64,000 bases of DNA from Yponomeuta sedellus. Taxonomy: Eukaryota > Arthropoda > Insecta > Lepidoptera > Yponomeutidae. The notes under the pieces were generated by a model, which was given only the letters and a program-made list of their open reading frames with translations, ran no database searches and had not been told where the DNA came from. Shown here piece by piece: positions 19,627 through 27,897 of this stretch; position 1 is the stretch's first letter; the number at the start of each line of letters is the position of its first letter. The DNA lies in contig OW203748.1 in the NCBI GenBank assembly GCA_934045075.1, positions 10,618,794-10,682,793 of the forward strand, read 5' to 3'. The translations under genes and the position numbers were made by a program.

Positions 19627-20395
19627 TCATCATCAGCCCATTATGTTCCCACCGAGGGACACGGGTCTCTACCCTGAGGCCTCCACCACGGGGGCCAAGT
19701 CAGAGGCCCCCGCGGATGGCACTCTTAACGACTGCCATCTATCGACGGTAAAGATGGGCGATTGTGAATGACATCTCTTTTCGAATCATTTGAAATTACT
19801 AATGTTTATTTTCGAAAACAAGATTAGTAAATTACTAATATTCATTTTCGAATAAGTTTTACTAATATTACTAACTTACTAATCCGCGATTGCGCGAATG
19901 CGACTGTCGAGAATCGAGAAAACTGACAGTTTCGGAAATAAGTGCTCATTTCGCTTGCTTTAGTGATAATATTCGAAAACACTACTACTGACGAAAAGAC
20001 GTTAGTTATTTCGAAATTCATATCGGCCCAATTTTCGAAAACGCTTTAGTCTCGCGATTTTCGAAAACACGATTCGTGGCGGAATGACACGACTTTACAC
20101 GAGTCGCGCGCGTTTTGTTCGTTCAATGCTGTCTTCACAATATTGTTTTCGTGCAAATGAAAGAGCACTAAATTAGTAACTTTTTTTCGAATAACAAAGA
20201 ATATTTTCGAAACATTTGAATAACTACCATTTTCGAAAATTTCGAAAATGTTTTTCGAAAACGCCCATCTTTAATCGACGGCAGGTGGCAGCAACTGCTT
20301 AACGGAATCGCTCGGAAAAATGCCACTAGCGTTAGTCATTGACAGTTATCCATCCAACCACTGAACGCACCCCGTGCTGTTTAACCTTCGTGATC
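19627..20395 (-). mobile_element. SINE-B, diverged, split by a hAT element
   Basis: 19627-19748 and 20282-20395 are the two parts of one antisense SINE-B (cacgggtctctaccctgagg; then cggaaaaatgccactagcgt). Several deletions make it older than most copies. Confidence 0.75.
19749..20273. mobile_element. Non-autonomous hAT element with 8-bp TSD
   Basis: Ends are 12-bp inverted repeats, taaagatgggcg and cgcccatcttta, flanked by atcgacgg at 19741-19748 and 20274-20281. TAAAGATGGGC-like termini and 8-bp TSDs are hallmarks of hAT transposons. The 525-bp interior is full of ttttcgaaaa repeats and encodes no transposase, so it would need hAT transposase in trans. Confidence 0.92.
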
Positions 20396-20399
20396 GTTA

Positions 20400-20890
20400 A
20401 GCTTAACCTTGCATAAACGTTTTATAATTTTAAGAAGATACGTTGTTTCCGTTGATGGCGCTAGTGAATCTTGTCGATTAGATTCATCTAAGCTATTGAT
20501 TGGACTATTAATGTACCGAGTTTGGTATTTAATTTTTTGTCGTACGCTATTAAGCCCACATTTTTTTATCTCTCTCTCTGACAGTAGGGCGTACGGCGTT
20601 CTAATTTCAGTTTTAAAGGTCAAGTTTGTATGATACTGAAATGTTTTCTTTTGCATTTTGCAGGAAAAAATCAAACTTTTCATCGTTTTAGTTACAAGAA
20701 AACCTATTTACCCACCGTGTTGCTTTTATGAAACAAAAAAACCCACCCTCTTCTTTATAATTTTATCTCCTTTGAGAAACTGACATTCATCCACCATTTT
20801 GTTCTTTTCGAAGCAACCGCACTGAGTTTTCTTCGTTTCGTCGTGCAGCAAAACACCTCAATCGTCCGCTGTGTTTATTATTTTCGCAAG
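20400..20890. other. No recognised gene; weak 100-residue frame
   Basis: A minus-strand frame (20381-20683) has no recognisable domain and is overlapped by an equally open plus frame. Treated as chance. Confidence 0.35.
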
Positions 20891-20895
20891 AATAC

Positions 20896-21236
20896 GCGGA
20901 GCGCTCGTAGCCTAGCCGAACCAAATGATTGGAATCAATCACTTGAGTTAAGCAACAACAGGCGCAGTCAGGTGCAGGATGGGTGACCGTCCCGTGACTA
21001 CGGCCAGTGGCATTTTTTCCGAGCGCTTCCGCTTGTTGGTGCCGGCTGTCATGGCAGTCGTTAAGCCATGTCAGAGGCCTCATGGGCGGCTTAATAACTT
21101 CTGACAGTAAGGCCCGCCACTGCCTTACAATCCTCTACCAACCCGGACTTGACCCCCGTGGTGGAGTATGGCCTAACCTTCCTGCGATGCAGGAAGAGAC
21201 CCGTGCCCCAGCAGTAGGGACATGCAAGGGTTGATA
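20896..21236 (+). mobile_element. SINE-B, sense
   Basis: It begins gagcgctcgtagcctagccg. The 5S-like block follows: cacttgagttaagcaacaac, then aggatgggtgaccgtcccgt. It ends catgcaagggttgatatcgt. Sense orientation makes the 5S resemblance easiest to read here and at 62526. Confidence 0.85.
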
Positions 21237-21239
21237 TCG

Positions 21240-21900
21240 TACTCGAATCCTCTCCACTGCTTCCCCTGCTCGTGAAACAGTCCGCATCCGTTGACTCGAG
21301 ACCGCCTAGGGCTGTACCAATTAGAGAGTTCCGGCTCCCGCTGCCATTGTGACAAACCAGAGCGTCGGCAGCCCTAGCTTCGTGTACATACTTATGGGAG
21401 CTCGACGAAGTATGCCCATGTGCCGAGAAAACTTTTTAAGCTCGCTGATTTTAGTGATTTATCTAGGGGAATCCGTGCTATTGTTAATGAATAGGCACGA
21501 CTAATGATTTTTAAATGCTCTTCCATAATTTGTGGACTCATTTATTATTTATAAACGAAAACTAAATGAAATGAAATGAAACGAAACGAAACGAAACGAA
21601 ACGTCGTCTAGTATGTGTTGCACTCGATTGCAAAGATTTTTCACCTCCTGCTCTTTTGATCCCATAGCTAGCGCTCAGGATTCTAATTTAAGCACTCGCC
21701 GCGCTCTCGCTTCAATTTAGAATCCTTCGCTTGCTCGGTCAATAAAATTGAGCACGTGGTTAGAAAGCAACTTGGCACTGTTGTATAATAAATAACTATA
21801 ATAAATTATAAATCAACAAAATGTCACGCGCTGTCGGATTTTGTATGGAATTTGGGATGTATGAAGTGATTTTTGATTTTTGGGTACTACCCCCAAAATG
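21240..21900. other. No gene; short AATGA/AACGA array
   Basis: 21562-21603 is a pentamer array changing from (AATGA) to (AACGA). Other sequence is unassigned. Confidence 0.45.
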
Positions 21901-21902
21901 AT

Positions 21903-21985
21903 GGCATAACCTTGCGCTATGGCGCTCATTAGGGGAGGGCTATGTCCGGCAGTGGACTAATATAGCCTGAAGAAGAAGAAATATA
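21903..21985 (+). mobile_element. SINE-D/RTE 3' end fragment
   Basis: atgatggcataaccttgcgc, ggggagggctatgtccggca, tagcctgaagaagaagaa. Only the last ~80 bp are present. Confidence 0.7.
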
Positions 21986-21989
21986 AAAA

Positions 21990-22280
21990 GGTAGAAAAAT
22001 CAGTATTCATACTGACTATATAGTTATTGAGAAAAACTGTTACTATAAACAATTACATTAAATAAAATTTTCTTATCGAAAACAATTCAAATCGAGCCCT
22101 ATTTTTTTTAAGTTTTTCTTCTTCTGTTCAACAGCGGTGTAGACTTTTTTATTAAAAGCCTTTTTTTTGTTAATATGTAAATCCTGTTAAGTATTAATAT
22201 TGTATAGGTATAGTTCTAGGAAAATTTATTATTTTATTTAGATTCGTTGTTGCACATAACACACCGTATCTTTTCACAAA
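21990..22280. other. No recognised feature
   Basis: AT-rich spacer, no partner seen. Confidence 0.35.
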
Positions 22281-22282
22281 TC

Positions 22283-22640
22283 GATATTAACCTTTGTATG
22301 TCCCCACTGCTGGAACACGGGTCTCTTCCTTCAACGCAGTATTGTTAGGCCATACTCCACCACGGGAGCCGAGTCCGGGATGGTGGAGCATTGTAAAGCA
22401 GTGGCAGGCCTTACTGTCAGAAGCTCTCAAGCCATGAGGCCTCTGACATGGTTTAACTTAACGATTGCCATTACATGACAGCCGGCACCAACGTGCCTCG
22501 AAAAACACGGAAGCGCTCGGAAAAATGCCACTAGCGGTAGTCACACGAGACGGTAACCCCTACTGCACCGACCGCGCCTGTTGTTGCTTAACTCAAGTGA
22601 TAGATTCCAATCACTCGGTTCGACTAGGCCACGAGCACAT
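22283..22640 (-). mobile_element. SINE-B
   Basis: Antisense, with small deletions (for example around 22430 and 22490-22500) and a variant tail (atattaacctttgtatgtcc). Confidence 0.8.
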
Positions 22641-22649
22641 CTACACACA

Positions 22650-22950
22650 AAAGCGTATTCAATGGTAAGTGCAATTTTCTTCCAGTCAATCTTTGGCTTG
22701 TGGATGTGTGTGAATAAGCCTTCTGCGCCCGGAAATCGGTGGGCGTGGGAATCCAAATGCATCGGAGAGAAGAGCTCGTCACAAATTAAATTAAAATGTA
22801 TTCGCAACAAACAGTATGGCGCCCGAAGGCTACTCATCAAAGCACTACTGCCTGACATGAGAACGCAACACATTACTGCTTTTAATGCTTGTATTTTAAA
22901 AACCTTGTCGAGTTCCGCGTGAAGATATTCTATATTTCAGGTTTTATTTT
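22650..22950. other. No recognised gene
   Basis: Opposed frames of about 110 residues (22541-22873 minus, 22581-22922 plus) run out of the SINE-B and carry no domain. No partner sequence in the window. Confidence 0.35.
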
Positions 22951-22952
22951 AC

Positions 22953-23150
22953 TAGCTCTGCCCCGCGGTCTTGCCCGCCGTTTTACGATTTTCCCCCGGG
23001 ATGGGATATTTCCCCACAGTAAAACGTAGCTTATGTGTCAATCCAGGGTGTCAGCTAACTCCATACCAAATTTTATTAAAAACTCTCCAGCCGTTTAGAC
23101 GTGAAGAACATACATACACACTCACAAACTTTATAGCGTTAGTGTTTGTA
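22953..23150 (+). repeat. Dispersed lepidopteran-type repeat
   Basis: ctagctctgccccgcggtct, then taccaaattttattaaaaac, then agacgtgaagaacatacata. It resembles a retroelement 3' region common in moths (recalled pattern, not checked). It leads straight into the pentamer array. Confidence 0.5.
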
Positions 23151-23369
23151 ATATAAAATAATATAATATAATATAATATAATATAATATAATATAATATA
23201 ATATAATATAATATAATATAATATAATATAATATAATATAATATAATATAATATAATATAATATAATATAATATAATATAATATAATATAATATAATATA
23301 ATATAATATAATATAATATAATATAATATAATATAATATAATATAATATAATATAATATAATATAATAT
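23151..23369. repeat. (ATAAT)n microsatellite, about 219 bp
   Basis: About 44 near-perfect pentamers. An open frame of repeating YYIIL reads through it on the minus strand and is an artefact. It may have grown from the tail of the repeat immediately upstream. Confidence 0.95.
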
Positions 23370-23514
23370 TGATCTACTCAATGACAAAAAAGTCATTTAC
23401 AAACTTATAATACCTACTAATATTATAAACGTAAAAGTTTGTGAAGATGTTGGGATGTTACGCGATAGCGGCTGAACAGAGTTAAATGAAACTTCCGGAC
23501 CTTGTGACGGACCT

Positions 23515-23706
23515 TCCGTACCTTGTGAAGGACGGAGCGCTTCCGTCCTTCACAAGGTACGCTAAGCCGTTGCTGCCGGCTGTCATGTAACGGCAGTCTT
23601 AAAGCCATGTCAGAGACTTGGCCCCGTGGTGGAGTATGGTCTAACCGTTTTGCGATGCACGAAGAGAGCCGTGCCCCAGCAGTTAGGTCATACAAAGGGT
23701 TGATAT
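23515..23706 (+). mobile_element. SINE-B 3' part with internal hairpin
   Basis: 23518-23536 and 23542-23560 form a perfect 19-bp inverted repeat around a 5-base loop (gtaccttgtgaaggacgga arm). The SINE-B 3' part follows, from cacaaggtacgctaagccgt to acaaagggttgatatc, with about 60 bp deleted in the middle. Confidence 0.75.
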
Positions 23707-23763
23707 CATAACTAAATAATTACGAAACAAAAAAAGACAGATTTAGCCTAAGGTGTGTCTAAA

Positions 23764-24012
23764 AGTGCTGTGTGGTGTCGGCCTAGAGAATAGCACCAAC
23801 CCGAATTCTTCCCGCGGGTGTCGTAAAAGGCGACTAAGGTATACAAACCGGGGTGTGGGCAGCAGCGCCCCCTGCAGTACAATTCCACCGAACTGCGATC
23901 CCCAACCCGCATGCCCAGCGTGGGGATTATGGGCATTACCCCCTATGATAGCACAACGTGGCGCTCTTTAGGGGAGGGCTATGCCCAGCAGTGGACTAGT
24001 ATAGCCTGACGA
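23764..24012 (+). mobile_element. SINE-D, full length, 10-bp TSD
   Basis: TSD tgtgtctaaa at 23754-23763 and 24013-24022. The element starts agtgctgtgtggtgtcggcc and ends tagcctgacga. The TSD defines both ends and shows that the roughly 250-bp unit moves as a whole. Confidence 0.88.
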
Positions 24013-24022
24013 TGTGTCTAAA

Positions 24023-24454
24023 TTGCCACAAAGGGCAGCTGACTCAGCGTTGTGCTGAGGGAGTGAGCCCTCAGCGCTGATTTCCTCTGTTTTAGCGCAG
24101 TTTGTCTCTCAATAACCGCCTATATTGACGTACTTAGTAGTTTTTAACCCTTTACGTACAGTGCGAGAGGGTACGAAACACCAACATGTAAAGCACTCCT
24201 CATCAATACAGAATTTTGAGCTCAAATACAAAAGAGCTGGAAGTGTTTACCTATATTTCCCCAAACGGCCTCTAAAATAGGCCGTGGAGCCGGAAAAAAA
24301 TGTATTCCGCTGAAAAATGTGAATGGGAACAGGACTGAATGGAGTTTCTGTGTAAGACAATGGTCACTGGATGCTTTCAATATTGTATACTTGTACAGTG
24401 ATGCAATACGCTGTATAAAAGTCTTTAGAAATATAAATAAATAACAACCTCAGT
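24023..24454. other. No recognised gene
   Basis: No protein frame and no repeat partner. A short inverted motif (ctgactcagcg / ctcagcgctga) lies at about 24040-24080. Confidence 0.35.
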
Positions 24455-24463
24455 ACACTAAGG

Positions 24464-24791
24464 AATTTTCCGCCCCTAAATATTTTTTTAAATTGTCCAC
24501 AGCACGGGTTAGTGCAACAAAAAGAATACATTCACGTTAGTACAGCGATATCATTCCGATGTAAAACCTAACTGTAAAGTAGGTACTCGGGCCTGCAAGT
24601 GATGTAAATTACTTCAGCCAGATGTCGCTGCCTGTAAATAATACAGGGAATCTTGTAAAGAGATTCGAATTTCGCCGATGCCGGCTCTTGCCCATTAGCT
24701 CAGTTGGGAGAGCGCTGGTCCGGTTAGCCAGAGGCCGGGGGTTCGAGTCCCGGCACGGGCGGAATTTTTAGTCTCTAAATAGGTTTTCAAA
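24464..24791 (+). mobile_element. SINE-A head-to-tail tandem form with 9-bp TSD
   Basis: acactaagg at 24455-24463 and 24792-24800. The unit begins with a sense tail piece (gaattttccgcccctaaata to acgggttagtgcaac) and then a complete sense unit from tacagcgatatcattccgat. The tRNA-like domain is variant: A box tagctcagttgg, loop ccggtta, B box gggttcgagtccc. Confidence 0.8.
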
Positions 24792-24799
24792 ACACTAAG

Positions 24800-24943
24800 G
24801 CAGTGTTCTTTAAAGTATGTGCCGCGTCTACCTGGTGTACCGAAGACATGAGAAGCCGTGCCTTAAAAAATAAAGTTTTTGCTATAAAAATACCGTTTTA
24901 TAGCAAAAAATGGAAAGTTTCTCTAGCACTTGGCCCCTATGCG
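24800..24943. other. No recognised feature
   Basis: Includes an inverted AT-rich stretch (tgctataaaaataccg / cgttttatagca) at about 24878-24905. Confidence 0.35.
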
Positions 24944-25195
24944 CTCCAACGAGGAGATGCGGCGTTCCCTCGCCCCGTCGTAGGGTCGTTGCGATGGGGC
25001 AGGGGCGCCGCCGAAGGAGTGCCCGCAAGGGCGCCCGCAGACGGGGTCGCTGTAGTGTGCGTAAGTGTTCCCGTGGCCCCGTCCTTTGCGGTGCGGAGGA
25101 AGACCCCAGGAGTTTTAGTCGGTATACCGCCCTTTTCAGGGCGGGGAGTCCGACATAACCACTGCGCTCCCGTGAGTGGGCGGTACCCGTAATAG
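24944..25195 (+). other. GC-rich block of possible retroelement origin
   Basis: About 250 bp far more GC-rich than its surroundings, with gaggaagaccccaggagttt, agtcggtataccgccctttt and gtgagtgggcggtacccgta. It recalls untranslated or terminal regions of R1/Jockey-like LINEs, but I cannot place it. A 129-residue frame across it (24803-25192) is low complexity (A, P, G, R, V) and probably not a gene. Confidence 0.35.
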
Positions 25196-25222
25196 GGTTT
25201 CTTCTGCGTAAAAAAAGGTCTC

Positions 25223-25417
25223 TTTCTGCATCGCTGGAAGGTCAGGCCCTACTCCACCACGGGGGCCAAGTCCGGGTTGGTGGAGTATTGTAAGACAGTG
25301 GCGGACGTTACTGTTAGAAGTTATCAAGCCACCCATATGTCCTTTACATAGCTTAACTGCTGCCATTACATGACAGCCGGAGACCCGTGCCCCAGCAGTG
25401 GGGGCATACAGGGTTGA
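25223..25417. mobile_element. SINE-B, antisense part joined to sense 3' end
   Basis: 25223-25378 is antisense and ends inside atgacagccgg. From 25379 the sequence is the sense end (agacccgtgccccagcagtg to acagggttgaaat). The two pieces of the same family meet in opposite orientation, an inversion within one insertion or two fused copies. Confidence 0.75.
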
Positions 25418-25424
25418 AATAAAA

Positions 25425-25685
25425 ACTTGAAATTCTGTTCCCGTTTAGTCACAGGCATGTCAGGTACCAGCGGCAGGCAACAATACAATGTTCTGATATC
25501 ATTGTTTCTGGGCCCTTCTTAATTTTAATGTGTAAAGATCAGAGAATCGGTTCTATATTCAGAGACTTCAGAGACTTCAGAGTCAACTACGGAACAACCC
25601 TAAAACTGCAATATAAAAGAAGTAACTTTTTGGTGGCGCTGATTAGATAGATTATAGATATAATTAAGTCTAATAAGTGAAGATA
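25425..25685. other. No recognised feature
   Basis: Contains a short (agacttcag) duplication at about 25561-25582. Confidence 0.35.
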
Positions 25686-25689
25686 AGTT

Positions 25690-26230
25690 AAGCTTGCCTG
25701 AAACTCGGTTCAAAAAATTTGTTAATCACACTTTGTGCCAAAAGAGCTACTATAACATAATAGTACATTACACAACTAGGGTGGTAATACAAAGAAAGGC
25801 CGAGATCGCAGAAGTTTGCGGCCCGAGCTGCAAGCGAGGGGCGTAAATATGCGATCGAGAGCTTTCTTTATTACCTGCCGTGTTGTGTACATCTTTTTAT
25901 GTCTACACTTGGCCAGAAAGCGGCATTTTCCGTTCGCGCAGCGTGCGGAAAAAGCCACTTTATTGCCAGGTGTGGCACAAAGGATTATTTAGATGACTAT
26001 TATGTCTGGAATTAAAGCCAGCACGATGCCTGAGTTCTATGTTTTATAATAATTATATAAACTATGTTAATTAAGGACTTTGAAAAGACAAATTTTGGAG
26101 TTTTTTTGTCCGTTTTTTCTCCGAAATGATCAAGATTTTTAAATGGACACCTAGTGTGAACTGTAACGTCCATTGTCTATGCCGCAGTTTCTGCGCTACT
26201 TTGAATGAAACCTTTCAATTTCATTTCAGT
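25690..26230 (+). mobile_element. Family C, split by an insertion
   Basis: aagcttgcctgaaactcggt to ctataacataa (25762), then resumes aaaggattatttagatgac at 25978 and ends aatgaaacctttcaatttc. The intact family reads ataacataaaggattattta, so 25763-25977 is an insert. Confidence 0.8.
25763..25977. mobile_element. Foldback insertion in family C
   Basis: About 215 bp. Imperfect inverted arms: acacaactagggtggtaata…gaaaggccgagatcgca and tgcgatcgagagctttcttt…acctgccgtgttgtgt. Between them is gcggcccgagctgcaagcga. It is exactly absent from other family C copies. No recognisable TIR class; a 60-residue frame is a shadow. Confidence 0.7.
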
Positions 26231-26271
26231 ACTTTAGAAAGTTGCCTTCGCCACAGAAGTTAGTGCTGGAA

Positions 26272-26305
26272 AGCAGGTGGAAACCCGAGGGGGTTTCCAC
26301 CTGCT
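26272..26305. repeat. Perfect 15-bp hairpin
   Basis: agcaggtggaaaccc (26272-26286) and gggtttccacctgct (26291-26305) with a 4-base loop. It could be a foldback remnant; no promoter or terminator context supports a regulatory role. Confidence 0.7.
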
Positions 26306-26309
26306 CTCC

Positions 26310-26925
26310 ACCTCTACAGAACTTAGAAACGCATTTGGTTTCTAAAAATAAAACTGTAAGAGTCTATTGCGGAGCCTGTATCAGTATCTATTGTATCGAT
26401 TTAAATTTAATTAAGTTTACCGTCGACATTCTTATCTAATTTTAATTGAATTATTTAATACGTAGGTATTGATTACATGTTGTAACCATAGCTTTTCGAA
26501 TAAAATATTTATTTAAATTTTATTGCGCACTAGTTACTGATGGATTTTGAATGACATTATTGTTTCATTATAATTCTCATATATAAATTGTCAATATAAT
26601 TTGTGTTTGTATGCTAGTTTATTTCATTAGATTAAGTTAGATTAAGTATATACCGCAAGTATGAAATAGCGTAAGCTGTAATGTAATTATGTTAATTTGC
26701 GAAATAAATAAATAAATATGTAACTATGCTTATCCTTTAACTGAATAAATATTAATGCATTGGTCAGAATCCGGTGAATATAATTACCTTGCGCCGTGCT
26801 GATGATAAAACTGAGCATTCACCTGTAAAGGAGCTGTATTGTGTATTTGCCGTTTCTTAATTTGACGAACTGAACAACGTCTATACGTAATAGTATGATA
26901 AGAGATTAGGTTGTGTTAGGTTGTG
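26310..26925. other. No recognised gene
   Basis: AT-rich with a short AAAT repeat (aaataaataaataaat near 26703). No partner in the window. Confidence 0.4.
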
Positions 26926-26929
26926 GACT

Positions 26930-27030
26930 GCAAGAGGATGTAGTGGCTAAAATTGAGAAAGGAATTTTGAGTGGCAGTCCCTGGTCTCTGCCTACCCCTC
27001 TGGGATACAGGCGTGAGGTTATGTATGTGA
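26930..27030 (+). pseudogene. LINE-F with large internal deletion
   Basis: The 5' piece GLQEDVVAKIEKG (26930-26966) is joined directly to the 3' end (gtggcagtccctggtctctg to ggcgtgaggttatgtatg). About 230 bp of the C-terminus present at 61123 are absent. Confidence 0.75.
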
Positions 27031-27039
27031 ACAACGAAA

Positions 27040-27485
27040 GAGCCAAGCTTAGTGGTTTAGGTTGTGAGCTTCTAAATTATAAACTTTGTAAGCTTTGGAT
27101 GTCATTTCCCGTAATGAACATTCGCTAGAATTAACCGTGAATGCTCCGGTCTATGAGCAGCTTTGTGTAAGTTGCTAGTTGAGGATGATCGGAGTGAAAT
27201 GCAGGTGTAGACACGATTGACAGCACAACAAAGTCTACCTAAATGCATTCAAATCAGTCGCGTTAAGGCCTTTGCAACAAAAATGTTACGGTGGACCTGG
27301 CACCGATTGTACTTCGGTGTATTTTCGGGCAGAGCTTCCAGTGTATCAGAGACAGTTGATTGACGGCAACGGACTGCTTCCATAAAGGTAACTTTAGGCA
27401 ACTTTATGCTGCTAATTAAAATTGATTTCCTTGCCTATTTGAATAAAATTAACATAGCTGTAGGGGCCTTCTGGGGGCACGTGGA
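27040..27485. other. No recognised gene; segment repeated in inverse at 45.7 kb
   Basis: 27115-27255 (gaacattcgctagaattaac, gtgaatgctc, acacaaagct-like pieces, gatgatcggagtgaaatgca) matches the reverse complement of 45665-45815. It is therefore a dispersed repeat of unknown class, not single-copy DNA. Confidence 0.5.
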
Positions 27486-27486
27486 C

Positions 27487-27790
27487 TAAAGAAGCGCTCG
27501 TGGCCTAGTCGAACCGAGTGATTGGAATCAATAATAATAAAATAATAATAATAATAAGTTTATTTCTATAAATTAAATTAAGTTTATATTAATAAGTTTA
27601 TGTCATGTAATGGCAGTCGTTAAAGCCATGTCAGAGGCCTCATGCGCGACTTGATAACTTCTGACAGTAAGGCCCGCCATTGTATTACAATCCTCCGTCA
27701 ACCCGTCTTGGGCCCCGTGGTGGAGTATGGCCTAACCTTCCTGTTATGCAGGAAGAGAACCGTGCCCCAGCAGTGGGGTTGATATCGATA
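27487..27790 (+). mobile_element. SINE-B with internal (ATA)n replacement
   Basis: The 5' 40 bp (gaagcgctcgtggcctagtc to attggaatca) are followed by (ATA)n and AT-rich DNA (27527-27600), then the 3' part from tgtcatgtaatggcagtcgt. The 5S-like block is thus deleted. Confidence 0.8.
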
Positions 27791-27792
27791 TC

Positions 27793-27897
27793 GAAATGAA
27801 ACAAAAAGGTTTTATTCAAAGTAGCGCTGAGACTACGGCTTAAAGAGCGTAACAAGTCAAACTAGGTCTATTTCAAAATTATAATACAAAAGATTGT
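27793..27897 (-). mobile_element. Family C, truncated
   Basis: gaaatgaaacaaaaaggttt to ctatttcaaaattataatac. Only the last ~100 bp. It abuts the tail of the CR1-like LINE. Confidence 0.7.

Noticed and set aside
23139..23396. 85-residue YYIIL-repeat frame
   Set aside because: Translation of the (ATAAT)n array.
24803..25192. 129-residue plus-strand protein
   Set aside because: Low-complexity translation of a GC-rich block; it starts inside unrelated AT-rich DNA and has an overlapping alternative frame.
26272..26305. Transcription terminator
   Set aside because: A strong hairpin but no T-run follows and no gene precedes it; eukaryotic context.
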